The notes under the pieces were generated by a model, which was not told the origin of the DNA, did not search any database, and saw nothing but the letters and a program-made list of their open reading frames with translations. A stretch of 64,000 bases of DNA. Source: Anaerolineaceae bacterium. GTDB lineage: Bacteria > Chloroflexota > Anaerolineae > Anaerolineales > Anaerolineaceae. Below are positions 35,522 through 44,603 of the stretch, piece by piece. The stretch's first letter is position 1. The number at the start of each line of letters is the position of its first letter. Location of the stretch: positions 1,488,001 to 1,552,000 of the forward strand of contig JAENZD010000001.1 of NCBI GenBank assembly GCA_016841445.1. The letters run 5' to 3'. The translations under genes were made by a program, and so were the position numbers.

Positions 35522-35842
35522 TATGAATTTCTCTAACAATATGGGTCAAATATCTGCTATCAGCAGAAAATATTCTTAATAATAATTAGTATATCCTAAA
35601 ATCGAAAAATCATATCGCAACCCAAGGAATTTTTCGAAAGCCGCATTGCAGCAGTGCTTCGCGATCAGAGTACAGAATGTCCAGTCGAAAAGGGGAGAAT
35701 GACTTGTCCCAAGAAACCTGAGATGATAAAATCGTCCATCGAGCTGCATTTTTAAGCAATTCCAAAGGAAGGAAAAAACAAGCCAAAAATGTTGCGGTTA
35801 ATAACTGAACGCACCCTGGAACTGGTTAGAACAAAAAAAATA
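35522..35842. other. short gap, nothing recognised
   Basis: About 320 bp between a lipoprotein gene and the broken peroxiredoxin gene, both on the minus strand. No ORF, RNA or terminator is evident. Confidence 0.4.
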
Positions 35843-36313
35843 TTATTCGGCGTTGATTCGCTGCAGGGGGGCAAGAACCTCTTCATTGGCGGGGATGTCG
35901 GCCATGTTATGACCGTAGTGAATGAAGCGGATTTTGCCTTGTTTATCCACAATGATCTGACCTGGCATGCGACCAAGCTTGAAAAGGTTGACCTTTTGCC
36001 CGAAGAGTTTGAGGACCTTATGGCTGGGATCAGGTAAGCCTACAAAGGGTAGCTGCTCTTTTTCAAAGTAGGTTTTATAAGCGCCTGAACTCTCAGGACC
36101 GATGACAAGGACGACTGTATTGCCTTCTAAAAATTTTTTTATCGTCTAGGCGCAACTGCGCCATGTGCTTTTGGTAGAATTGTCAGATAAAGCTTCGGTT
36201 TTGAATAAGGATGACGTTTTTTTGCCCTTAAATTGGGAGAGCGAGACCGGATTTCCCGAGACACCCTCGAGGGTGAGATCTGGTGCGGGTTGGTTAATTT
36301 CACAAAGGGACAT
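35843..36313 (-). pseudogene. AhpC/TSA-family peroxiredoxin-like gene, frameshifted
   Basis: Translation across frames gives a clear redoxin. The N-terminal EINQPAPDLTLEGVSGNPV and SQFKG are in one frame. Then NVILIQNRSFI, a TGA, and QFYQKHMAQLRLDD appear in a second frame. Finally LEGNTVVLVIGPESSGAYK, LPFVGLPDPSHKVLKLFG and GRMPGQIIVDKQGKIR appear in the first frame again. Both shifts fall in A-rich homopolymers. The TGA aligns with the position of the peroxidatic Cys, and the second Cys of the family CPxC motif is Tyr. It is almost certainly inactive. ATG at 36313 has an AAGGA site. Confidence 0.75.
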
Positions 36314-36409
36314 AGTTTTTTCCTTCGTGGCTTTTACTTATATTAATTTAATTTTAACTCACTTATGTTTTTCGATAAGCTTTTGAAGTGTGTTGGAACC
36401 ATTTTTTAA

Positions 36410-36616
36410 GATTAAGCTCACCGGCTGTCTTAGATTGGTACCGAAAAACGCCCCGACTGATACCAAGAAAACGACAGGCTTCCCGTTCACTGAGTTGATT
36501 TTCCTACATTGCTTCCTGGGTAAATCGTTTGCGCTCACTCACTGTGATAACTTTTATTCGACATTATCCTTCAGTACCTTTTGCTCCAGGCTCAGATCCT
36601 CATACATTTGTTTGAG
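36410..36616 (-). mobile_element. IS3-family transposase remnant
   Basis: The minus strand encodes LKQMYEDLSLEQKVLKDNVE and a stop, the typical C-terminus of IS3-family OrfA. In the overlapping frame it encodes RKRFTQEAM, a stop, and then ENQLSEREACRFLGISRGVF, the typical start of OrfB. The remainder of OrfB and both terminal inverted repeats are missing. It is fused to the 3' end of the dead integrase, so it landed in or next to it and then decayed. Confidence 0.75.
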
Positions 36617-37312
36617 TTATCGGTATGAATCTTCTGGTATTTGGCTGTAATTTCGTTCATCTTTTGAGTAACTTCCTGCTGCATGCCTGGAATAACATGA
36701 GAGTCAACATTTAAAATCATAGCAACATCGCTATGCCCCAATCGCTTCTGAACAACCTCGATAGAGACCCCCTGCTTAAACATCAAACTTGCAGCAGTAT
36801 TTCGCAAGTCGTGAAACCGAATATTGGGAAGACCTACTTATCGTAATAAATTTTTGTATTGGCGATTTAGATTACTTTGATCCAAAGGCGTTCCAATATA
36901 GGATGGAAATATTAGGTCATTAGCTTGCCATCTTTCCCCCAATAAATCACTTTCAACCAACCGTCTTTTGAAGTGGTCCTTCAAAGCTAAAATGGTATCC
37001 TGCCCAAATACTATCATCCTTCTTCCAGTTGCTGTTTTGGGATCAGAAAATACTAACCCCCTCTCTGGTACTCGCTGAACCTGATGTTGAATAGTGAGTT
37101 GATGCGTATCCCAATCTAATTCACCCTATTTCAAACCGAAAATCTTTCCCTGACGCAACCCGGTTGTGATTGCGACCTTAATTAGAGCCTCAAGTCTTTT
37201 CCCTCTTGCAGCAATAAGTAACGACCTTACTTGATTTTCATCCAAGACATTCATCTTATTCTTTGTTGCTTTTGGCTTATAAACCGCATCTGAAGGATTA
37301 CGAAAGCCCTAA
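36617..37312 (-). pseudogene. phage-type tyrosine recombinase (integrase), inactivated
   Basis: Reading through two in-frame stops gives the catalytic domain: LDENQVRSLLIAARGKRLEA, TTGLRQGKIFGLK, RFHDLRNTAASLMFKQGVS and VVQKRLGHSDVAMILNVDSHV. The Arg, His-x-x-Arg and His boxes are present. The catalytic Tyr, expected in NVYSHV, is Asp. The stops sit at about 37124 (TAG, probably a former Trp) and about 36840 (TAA). The N-terminal DNA-binding arm is missing. It is dead three times over and carries an IS3 remnant at its 3' end. Confidence 0.9.
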
Positions 37313-37340
37313 CCTCCCCGATGGTTGACGATCTAGTTCC

Positions 37341-38180
37341 TTACTGCGAAAACTGAAAAAACAGACTTGAGTTTTCACCAGGAACAAACACGTCATACGT
37401 ACCAGTGAGAAGCTCTGCAAGGGATAAATCGCCAATAGGTGTAAAGGCACTAATCAACGGCTCAATCGATTCCTCGCTGTTTAATGTGTCCTTCTCGGGA
37501 TCAAAGGCACAGAATTCACCAACAGGTTCCCCCAAATTCCAATTCGATAAACAGTTGAAGGATCCCTCTTCACTCCCAACGAATACTTGCCCTAAAGTCG
37601 TTCCGTCGGAAGTGAGCTCGTACGATACAAATCCATTTTCTTTTGCTTCCATAAAATAGGCATCAAATTCATCCAGGAAACCTTGCAATTCTTCATCACT
37701 CATTTGCTTCACGGATCTTACAGTTCCAGCAGTAAATTGGATCAGTGCGTACACCTGCACGTTGATGATCCCTTCAGGCGCGACGTACAAGAGATATAAG
37801 AAGTTCTCACTGCCTGTTTTCCCAAATTCATAAGCTATCACAAATCCAGGCGGTATGAAAATCGTAAAATCAACCCCCAAAGGAAATTCGTAAACCGGTT
37901 CCCACATAGGAGATTTTATCCACTCTAAACTAACAGAGGGATCAATCGAGTTTGAAGCCAGAACTTGGTAGACAGGCTCCTGCGTTTCGGAGGGGGCTTG
38001 CGTGATGGTTGGCATCCAGCGTGTCTCAGTCGGAATCACGTTAGCAGTAGAACCTGGCGCTGGGTTGGTTTGGTCAGGGATTGTTGATGTTGATGAAAGT
38101 TGGCAGGCTTCAAGGGTGATCAGGAATGTTAGGATGAGAACTTTCCAAATCAAGTGGTATTTCGCCAGATGAACAGGCAT
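37341..38180 (-). CDS. predicted lipoprotein with Pro/Thr spacer
   Basis: A 279-aa protein. Signal peptide VLILTFLITLEAC with lipobox LEAC. Next comes a low-complexity Ser/Thr/Pro spacer (residues about 27-70), then a globular domain of about 200 residues with no family I recognise (FPLGVDFTIFIPPGFVIAYEF; a Cys pair in NCLSNWN and EFCAFDPE). The ATG has a GGAGAAATAAC site. It is anchored outside the cell membrane. It sits directly upstream of the dead integrase and may be cargo of the same former element. Confidence 0.7.
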   Translation of the reverse strand: MPVHLAKYHLIWKVLILTFLITLEACQLSSTSTIPDQTNPAPGSTANVIPTETRWMPTITQAPSETQEPVYQVLASNSIDPSVSLEWIKSPMWEPVYEFPLGVDFTIFIPPGFVIAYEFGKTGSENFLYLLYVAPEGIINVQVYALIQFTAGTVRSVKQMSDEELQGFLDEFDAYFMEAKENGFVSYELTSDGTTLGQVFVGSEEGSFNCLSNWNLGEPVGEFCAFDPEKDTLNSEESIEPLISAFTPIGDLSLAELLTGTYDVFVPGENSSLFFQFSQ

Positions 38181-38857
38181 GTTATTTCTCCAAAATTGAA
38201 TATTTCACCAGGTATATTGATACTGATTGTAATATAAATTAAGGTTTCATGTTTTGGTAAATCCTATAAGCGGAAAAGTATCCTGTCACGTTAGCTTGAC
38301 CCGACCCCAGAAACTGATCCAGATATTGTGATAGTGTGTAGAAAGAGTGGGGTTAGAATACGGAAACAGCAAAAACATCCCAATAAAATATTTCATCACC
38401 TCTCACATAAGACAAAGAGATCATAAAATAAGTATCTTCACACACAAATTCACAGCTGTTAAATACCAAGTTCTCGCATATACCAATAACATAAGCATCA
38501 TCCCTAATCAATAATTATTCAAAATACCTACTTCATAAAAGCACAAAAATGATCCAAACCTAAAAAACCATTAGCTAAATATATCGATTGAATCAAGTGA
38601 TCGATATTTAGTATTTTGATTCTGAAAATCCATTTTATTATGATTCGTATTTTCTCTTATGGATATTTTAAAAGTTTTTCATCCTTTTTAGAAAACTAAT
38701 ATTGATAATTCAATTAATCTAGATTTCATAGAAAATCAGGGCTCGATTGTATGGAGCAACACATCCCTGCACCTCCGGCGGTTGATGGAAAATAACGCCT
38801 AGAAGTAAATCTTTTTAGTATATAATTCATTTATATTCAATCCAGGGAGGTTGAATT
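38181..38857. other. AT-rich gap between divergent lipoprotein genes
   Basis: About 680 bp, very AT-rich, with no coding frame. A -10-like TATAAT at 38821-38826 lies 32 bp before the next ATG and probably serves the plus-strand lipoprotein; no good -35 accompanies it. Confidence 0.5.
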
Positions 38858-39415
38858 ATGAAACCCAAGAATTTTGCTTTATTTATTTTTATTGTGCTCT
38901 TACTTGTTGCCTGTAATCCATCAGAGCAGGCAAATACAGCAGCCCTTGATATAACCCAAACTGCACAACCTACTATAACAAACACACCAGAGCCAACAGC
39001 AATGCTTGAACTAACTCCTACAGCAACTCCAGAACCCACAGCTACGAATACTCCTGAATTTTGTAACCCGGATGAGTGCACAACAGCATTTGAGGAAATT
39101 ACTTTTTTCTATAATGGTGCTATTGAACAAATGGAAGTTTTGGCACAAATAACTGACGGTGACTTGGGTAGTGCGTCTGTTGAGTTAACTAAGTTGCAAA
39201 GAGAGTTGGAGCTATTATATGTTCCTGAATGTATGACTTACCTTAAACAAACCTTATATGATTCTATATCGAGTGGTGTATCAGCTTCAATTTTTTTGCA
39301 GGCCGGCGCATATAATGAAGTGGTAATTTCCCTTGCTGAAGCAGATACATATATGCGGTTGTTTATAGATGAAATTGAAAGCTTAATGGATAGTTTTCCA
39401 AATTGCCTGCAATAG
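38858..39415 (+). CDS. predicted lipoprotein with TPTATPEPT spacer
   Basis: A 185-aa protein. Signal peptide MKPKNFALFIFIVLLLVAC with lipobox LVAC. A Thr/Pro/Ala-rich spacer (TPTATPEPTATNTPE) spans residues about 35-67. A helical domain with four Cys follows (CNPDEC; then CMTYL and NCLQ). Such spacers are very common in lipoproteins of Anaerolineae. The helical part could be a small heme-free four-helix bundle; function unknown. The ATG is preceded by GGGAGG, a strong site. Confidence 0.75.
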   Translation: MKPKNFALFIFIVLLLVACNPSEQANTAALDITQTAQPTITNTPEPTAMLELTPTATPEPTATNTPEFCNPDECTTAFEEITFFYNGAIEQMEVLAQITDGDLGSASVELTKLQRELELLYVPECMTYLKQTLYDSISSGVSASIFLQAGAYNEVVISLAEADTYMRLFIDEIESLMDSFPNCLQ

Positions 39416-39782
39416 TCTGTGGATGATATTGGGAAAAGGGGTTTGATTTAGATTATGAAATTCGATTAGCAGAAATTGCCATGAAATAAAATAAAATCTG
39501 CTCCCCTTGGAAGTTGGTAGGTTTTTGGTTGATGAGGGTTTTCTCAATATCGAACATAGCTACGCACTTCATTTGAACTCCTGTCTTAACATACATGCCC
39601 GTTAGGGTGCCCGTCCCCCCTTGCGGGGATAGAAAGGGCTGTTAAACAAAAAAGACGTCATTTAGAAGTCTCTCTTTGCCCCCACGGAGATTTGTACTCA
39701 GGCCTTAACACCAGTCCCCCCTGCGGGGATAGAAAGGGTAATTAAAAGAAAAACAACCCAAATAAATTAGGTTGTTTCGTGG
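39416..39782 (-). repeat. tRNA-Glu-derived repeat array E (two decayed units)
   Basis: Reading the minus strand from the intact tRNA-Glu: an AACAACC/GGTTGTT terminator (39776-39740); a decayed tRNA 3' half at 39738-39677; a GACGTC/GAAGTC terminator-like element (39676-39640); and a second unit at 39639-39556. The first terminator is nearly identical over 43 bp to the one inside array D at 31643-31685. The stretch 39416-39545 shows nothing further. Confidence 0.7.
39740..39776 (-). terminator. terminator of the tRNA-Glu gene
   Basis: On the minus strand AACAACC pairs with GGTTGTT across an 11-nt loop, followed by a T-rich tail (TTTCTTTTAATT). It lies directly downstream of the tRNA-Glu at 39783-39856. 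Confidence 0.75.
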
Positions 39783-39856
39783 TGCCCCCACGGAGATTCG
39801 AACTCCGGTCTTAGCCTTGAAAGGGCTACGTCCTGGTCCCCTAGACGATGGGGGCA
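39783..39856 (-). tRNA. tRNA-Glu(TTC)
   Basis: 74 nt on the minus strand with a full cloverleaf: acceptor TGCCCCC/GGGGGCA, anticodon stem AGCC/GGCT with loop CTTTCAA (anticodon TTC), and T arm CGGAG-TTCGAAT-CTCCG. The 3' CCA is not encoded. It is followed by a terminator and then two decayed copies of its own 3' half. Confidence 0.92.
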
Positions 39857-39921
39857 AGCCATTAAGCGAAGAGAATTCTACCATCCATTCAATATTCGGT
39901 CAAGAATCAAAATGACATTAA

Positions 39922-42063
39922 TTAATGATCAATCCGGTAAATATTCCCGCCGGTCATCCCAAAATAGACTTTATGGCTGCCGTAACCGGGCGTGATCGAG
40001 AGAAATCGTTCGCTGAGATATTCGTCAGCAACCGCATACCAGACCTGTCCGCCATCATAGGACCGGTAGAGCCCGTTCATGCTGGAAGCCCATAGGATGC
40101 CCCCTGAATCGATAATGATATCCGTAAGGGAGGTCCCAGCCAGGCCAATCTGAGCCCAGGTTTCTGCCGCATTGATGGTCAGATAAACGCCATTATCCGT
40201 GGCGGCATAATAAACACCGGCATCAGCCATGGCCAAACCGTAAACATCCACCCCCGTCAGCATACCGACATTGCTCTTGGTCCATGTATCCCGGCTCGTT
40301 GATGATTTTTCGATCCCATTGTTCTGAACACCCGCAAAGAAGGTATAGGTCGTCTGATTATTGTCCACCAGGAAATCTTCAACGCTGCCCGAGGAAAACC
40401 CGGTTTGCGTCCAGGTTGCCCCAGAATCGTTGCTCTTGAAGATCCCATAGCCTGAACTGCCGGCAACCATGCGGGACGTATTGGCAGGATCAATCCCAAT
40501 GGAGAGCATTGCAGGGTACGAGGCTCTGGCTTTGCTTGAAATATCATCCGTTGGCGGCCGCATTGCTTCGACATCAACAGGATCCATCCAGCCATATGCC
40601 GGGTGATCAAACCCGGAATCCGGGGTGAAAGCTTTATCTTCAAAACCCTTAATAGAAGAAGCGTTCAATCCGCTGCTGGCACCCGACCAGCTCAAACCGC
40701 CATTCGTGCTGAAGAAAATACCCTCGCTTTGTGTCGCTGCATAAATCACATTCGAGTTTCCAGGGCGGAACACCAGCTGGTTCACATCGCTGGTAGGCAC
40801 ACCTTTGGTAAGGTTTGTCCAGGAATTTCCGCCATCCATGCTCTTATACAATCCCCGCCCCGCCGTGCTGACATAAAACACAGATGGATTCGCAGGATCA
40901 TTCAGCACAGCGGGGATCACATTCACCTTGATCCCAGTGGTGCTCGCCTTGAAGTTTGAAACGCCGTCTGTGCTCCGGTATACGCCGTTATTTTGAAGCC
41001 CGGTATAAACGTAATCACTATTCTTATCCGCTGCAACCGCGAAAACATACTGCCCGTTATGCGCAATTTTTGAACAGCTTGAGGATGATGAGGGGTAGGG
41101 GTTCCCCTGGCATCGGTAAAGCCCATCGGGACCCGTCAGGTACAGGCTCTGATAATTTGTGGGATCCAGCGCGAGGCTGTAAACATAAAGAGATTGGTTA
41201 ACGGACGACTCAATTTTCGACCAGGAAGCGCCCCCATTGGTCGAGTAAGCAACGCCATAGCCGTCATACAAACCGACATACAGGTAGCCATTGATCGGGT
41301 TGATATCCAGGGAACGCACATCCCGGTAATGAATATTGCTGTTGGCAGATGCCCAGGTCTTCCCGCCGTTGGTGCTCTTATACACACCGGTTTTATGCAT
41401 GCCCGCATAGAGGATACTGATATTGTTCGGATCGACGATCACTGCATAGACGTAATCGTCCGGGAGTCCGCTGCTTTTCTTCTCCCAGGTCTGGCCACCA
41501 TCAAGTGAGCGGTAGACCCCGCCAGGGTATTTCAGCGTCGGTCCCTCAATCGTCTTTTCCCTTACCGCGGCATAGACGATATCGGTATCGTTTGGATCAT
41601 AAGCGAATGAATAGACGACTGTCTCTTCCGGGAAGCCCGTTGACGGATGCCAGTTTGCACCGCCATCCCTGCTGAAATACGCACCTTTTTTATACGTTGA
41701 GGCCAACAAATTTGAGCTGTCAGCCGGGTCAATCCCCATATCAAACAGGAATCCTGAGACCAACCCATTGCTGATCTGCGTCCAGGTGACCCCCCGATCC
41801 GGGCTGCGGTAAACGCCGTTGCCCCATGTGCCTGTGAAGACCACATTGGAGTCGTTCGGGTCGATTTCAATCGTGCCAATCGTTCCACCATCCGGACCAA
41901 ATGAATAAAAGGATTCTTCACCTGGAGAATGATAAACCAGGGGCATGATGTATTCAAATTCCGCCAGGATATCTTTTTGACTTGCCTGTGTCGGTTTGAT
42001 CTGCAGCATGACGAGCAGCGCAATAACCAGGATCCCAAGAACAATACCAACTTTTTTAATCAT
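39922..42063 (-). CDS. secreted BNR/sortilin-type beta-propeller repeat protein
   Basis: A 713-aa paralogue of the protein at 29065-31095. The N-terminal membrane segment is VGIVLGILVIALLVMLQI, either an uncleaved anchor or a signal peptide. About thirteen Asp-box repeats follow (GVYRSPDRGVTWTQISNGL, GVYKSTNGGKTWASANSN and so on). A linker with Asp/Pro-rich sequence breaks the series near residue 490. A role in binding extracellular polymers or in cell-surface adhesion is likely from the fold. No catalytic residues are evident. GAGG precedes the ATG. It lies 65 bp from the tRNA-Glu gene on the same strand. Confidence 0.8.
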   Translation of the reverse strand: MIKKVGIVLGILVIALLVMLQIKPTQASQKDILAEFEYIMPLVYHSPGEESFYSFGPDGGTIGTIEIDPNDSNVVFTGTWGNGVYRSPDRGVTWTQISNGLVSGFLFDMGIDPADSSNLLASTYKKGAYFSRDGGANWHPSTGFPEETVVYSFAYDPNDTDIVYAAVREKTIEGPTLKYPGGVYRSLDGGQTWEKKSSGLPDDYVYAVIVDPNNISILYAGMHKTGVYKSTNGGKTWASANSNIHYRDVRSLDINPINGYLYVGLYDGYGVAYSTNGGASWSKIESSVNQSLYVYSLALDPTNYQSLYLTGPDGLYRCQGNPYPSSSSSCSKIAHNGQYVFAVAADKNSDYVYTGLQNNGVYRSTDGVSNFKASTTGIKVNVIPAVLNDPANPSVFYVSTAGRGLYKSMDGGNSWTNLTKGVPTSDVNQLVFRPGNSNVIYAATQSEGIFFSTNGGLSWSGASSGLNASSIKGFEDKAFTPDSGFDHPAYGWMDPVDVEAMRPPTDDISSKARASYPAMLSIGIDPANTSRMVAGSSGYGIFKSNDSGATWTQTGFSSGSVEDFLVDNNQTTYTFFAGVQNNGIEKSSTSRDTWTKSNVGMLTGVDVYGLAMADAGVYYAATDNGVYLTINAAETWAQIGLAGTSLTDIIIDSGGILWASSMNGLYRSYDGGQVWYAVADEYLSERFLSITPGYGSHKVYFGMTGGNIYRIDH

Positions 42064-42097
42064 ATCAGCCTCATTTAGTTAGTATTGTGTGCAGGAT

Positions 42098-42769
42098 TCA
42101 TTCCACTTGTGGGATCAAGACCTCCGGGCTGTCATTTTTCGGGGAATTAACTTCTCTTGAAACGGGGTAGCACTTCATCTCTTCAGCGGGATAAGGCCCC
42201 AGCATCTCCAACAAGGCTTTTTGATCTGCCTCCGGGTTAAGCCATTCCCAGCGCGCTTTCTCACCGAGCATAACCGGCATCCGGTTGTGGTACTTGGAGA
42301 CCAATTCATTGGGTGGACAGGTTAAAATGGTGGTCGTATGCAGTTCTCCCCCATCTTTGGACTGCCAATGCTCATAAAGCCCTGCAAAGGTGAAGGGCTT
42401 ATCATCCTTTAGTTTGAAATAGTAGGGCGTTTTTAACCCACCTTTTTCCGCAGTATGCCATTCAAAGAACCCATCCGCCAGCAGCAAACAGCGGCGATAC
42501 TTAAATGGCCCTTTGAAAGAAGCCTTCTGGTCCACTGTTTCCGAGCGTGCATTGATCATCCGGCTGCCAATGCTCGGGTCATCCGCCCAAAAAGGCACCA
42601 GCCCCCACATATAGAGTTCTACTGCCCGTTTGACCGGGTCCTTAACAATCGGAACAGGTTGGGTTGGGGTGATATTGTAGCGGGGCTGTACGATATGCGT
42701 GAATGGACCAAGGTCCAAAAGGCTTTGTAATTCACCGGGATCCAAAGTTAATGTAAAACGACCGCACAT
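42098..42769 (-). CDS. SRAP-domain protein (YedK/HMCES family)
   Basis: A 223-aa SOS-response-associated peptidase domain. The catalytic Cys is residue 2 (MCGRFTL), exposed after Met removal. The other active-site residues are in INARSET (Asn), GFFEWHT (Glu) and KYHNRMPVML (His). The protein forms a thiazolidine crosslink with abasic sites in single-stranded DNA and shields them from cleavage. Length and all key residues are normal. The ATG has AAAGGA upstream. No GAAC-N4-GTTC box is seen in front of it, unlike the operon at 48.4 kb. Confidence 0.93.
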   Translation of the reverse strand: MCGRFTLTLDPGELQSLLDLGPFTHIVQPRYNITPTQPVPIVKDPVKRAVELYMWGLVPFWADDPSIGSRMINARSETVDQKASFKGPFKYRRCLLLADGFFEWHTAEKGGLKTPYYFKLKDDKPFTFAGLYEHWQSKDGGELHTTTILTCPPNELVSKYHNRMPVMLGEKARWEWLNPEADQKALLEMLGPYPAEEMKCYPVSREVNSPKNDSPEVLIPQVE

Positions 42770-42855
42770 TTTCTTTTTCCTTTAATAAAATCTATCGGAT
42801 TTCCACTATAGATTCTATCATAAAGGACTTGACAAACGAAAATGGTGCTCCGGGA

Positions 42856-44496
42856 TCAAAAAATCAAAGAGAATATCAGCCAGCCGCCTAAAAGGATAAA
42901 AACGATCCCCATGCCAAACTTAACAGCCGCTGCCCGTTTTTGAAGGAAGCTCGTTAAATCTTTGGACGTTGTCCCAAAATAAACCAGAATGAAGATCACA
43001 ACCAGCGGCAGGATGAACAGCAGGTTGTATAACAGTAAGAACAGGAATGCCCTTAATCGAAGTTCGGGGATGCTGCTGACGAAAATGATGGTCGGTAAAT
43101 AAACCTGCCCGGTACAGGCCAGCTCCAGGAACGAAATTAATATCCCCGCACCAAAAGCACCAATGACATAATTACGGGTCTTCCTGCCCTGCCGGATGGT
43201 GGCGTTGATCCGCTTGCGGAGAGGCTCAGGCAGTTTCAGGAGCATGTCACCAACGTCGCCTTGCTTTGCCTTCCGGTAATCAATAAAACTGAGCACAGCC
43301 AGAACAAGACAAAAAATACCCGTCAGGACATAGACAATTTTTGAGATCAAATCGAGGGTTGAACCGACCAGTTCCAAGACCTGGTAAAGGCCTAATCCAA
43401 CGGCCAAATAAGCCAGGAATACACCAGCAGTGAACCCGCCGCCAACGAATAAGACTTCTTTGCCCGTTCTGCCGCTCAGGGTGAGATAAGAGACGAAAAA
43501 GATCAGTGTCGCAAATGCACAGGGATTAATTCCGTCGATCAACCCGGCAAGGACAATCGCCAGCCATCCCATGTTCTTGAAACGGTCAATAATGGATTGT
43601 TCACCCTCCTCGGGGTTGAAGTCCAACCAAACGGGTTCTGCGCCAGTCGCCTGGTATTTTTCCAAAATGGGAATCATATTCTCTGGCAAAATTTCTTCTC
43701 CCATGAGCATATCATCACCAATGAATATTGCCGGTGATTGGAATGTCCCTTCAGGGTCGATGCGTTCCGTCAGCCAGTTCGCCAGGTCTGCATGGTCATA
43801 AATATTGAATTCGGCTACCTGTATCTGGGGATACTGCGTTCGAAGGTAATTGAGGTCTGCTTCAACCCGGCTGCAAGTATTGCATCCTGTCTGGTAAAAA
43901 TAAGCAATATAAATAGGGGATTCGACGGTGCAGCTTTCTTCAGTGTCACAATTTTCATCAATCTCGCCATTCGGATCACGATCAACACTGATTAATAAAG
44001 CGGGATTGATGCCCTCGATCTCCGGAAACGGAATACCCCCGCCTTCAATACCGTTCTCAACCAGGCTGTTAAAGTTGTCCTCAATTTCAGTTTGACCAAT
44101 GAAAATTTGCTCCCCAATCACCAAAGTTGGAATGCTTCGCATGGATGGTTCAACGTCAAAATAAGACTCAACTGTTAGCATTGCCTCGTAATATGCCGGG
44201 GTCGCTATCTCCAATAAGCGAATATCGAGCAATTTCCCATGATCTACTAAAGCCGGGTTGATGGTATTTTCCAACACCTCAATGCAGTGGGGACAATCAT
44301 TTGCATAAAAATAGTAGCCATGAACAGCAGAAGCGTTTTCTTGTTCTGCAGGATCAGCAACACCCGGACCCACTGGTGTAGTGAGCTGGTTATCGGGCGA
44401 AGGAAGCTGAGCCATAACAGATTGCGCTGTCGACAATAATAAAACCCCTGCCAGACTAAATATTAACGCGAAGATGATCGGTACTGATTTTCTCAT
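42856..44496 (-). CDS. double-thioredoxin / CcdA-type transmembrane thiol-disulfide protein
   Basis: A 546-aa fusion. A signal peptide is followed by two thioredoxin-like segments: one with DCPHC near residue 68 and one with GCNTC near residue 205. Then come about six membrane helices of the CcdA/DsbD type. These carry a Cys in GINPCAFATLIFFVSYL and its partner in LELACTGQVYLP. The design moves electrons from cytoplasmic thioredoxin across the membrane to two extracytoplasmic thiol domains, as DsbD does with one. The domain order (thioredoxins first) and duplicate sensor domains are unusual. The substrates might be cytochrome c or exported Cys-rich proteins. Confidence 0.85.
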   Translation of the reverse strand: MRKSVPIIFALIFSLAGVLLLSTAQSVMAQLPSPDNQLTTPVGPGVADPAEQENASAVHGYYFYANDCPHCIEVLENTINPALVDHGKLLDIRLLEIATPAYYEAMLTVESYFDVEPSMRSIPTLVIGEQIFIGQTEIEDNFNSLVENGIEGGGIPFPEIEGINPALLISVDRDPNGEIDENCDTEESCTVESPIYIAYFYQTGCNTCSRVEADLNYLRTQYPQIQVAEFNIYDHADLANWLTERIDPEGTFQSPAIFIGDDMLMGEEILPENMIPILEKYQATGAEPVWLDFNPEEGEQSIIDRFKNMGWLAIVLAGLIDGINPCAFATLIFFVSYLTLSGRTGKEVLFVGGGFTAGVFLAYLAVGLGLYQVLELVGSTLDLISKIVYVLTGIFCLVLAVLSFIDYRKAKQGDVGDMLLKLPEPLRKRINATIRQGRKTRNYVIGAFGAGILISFLELACTGQVYLPTIIFVSSIPELRLRAFLFLLLYNLLFILPLVVIFILVYFGTTSKDLTSFLQKRAAAVKFGMGIVFILLGGWLIFSLIF

Positions 44497-44603
44497 TTAT
44501 CATTAATTCCTGAAATTTTATTAGTTTGTTTTATTCCAAAATCCTGATATGCACTTAAGATTGCCTGGGGCCACGACCACTAAGTATACCGCAGACTCCA
44601 TCG

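Noticed and set aside
35843-36313. Selenocysteine-containing peroxiredoxin
   Set aside because: Two frameshifts are required in addition, and the partner Cys is also lost; decay explains all the changes more simply.
42098-42769. LexA box upstream of the SRAP gene
   Set aside because: No GAAC-N4-GTTC was found in the 80 bp before the gene; only the 48.4-kb operon carries one.
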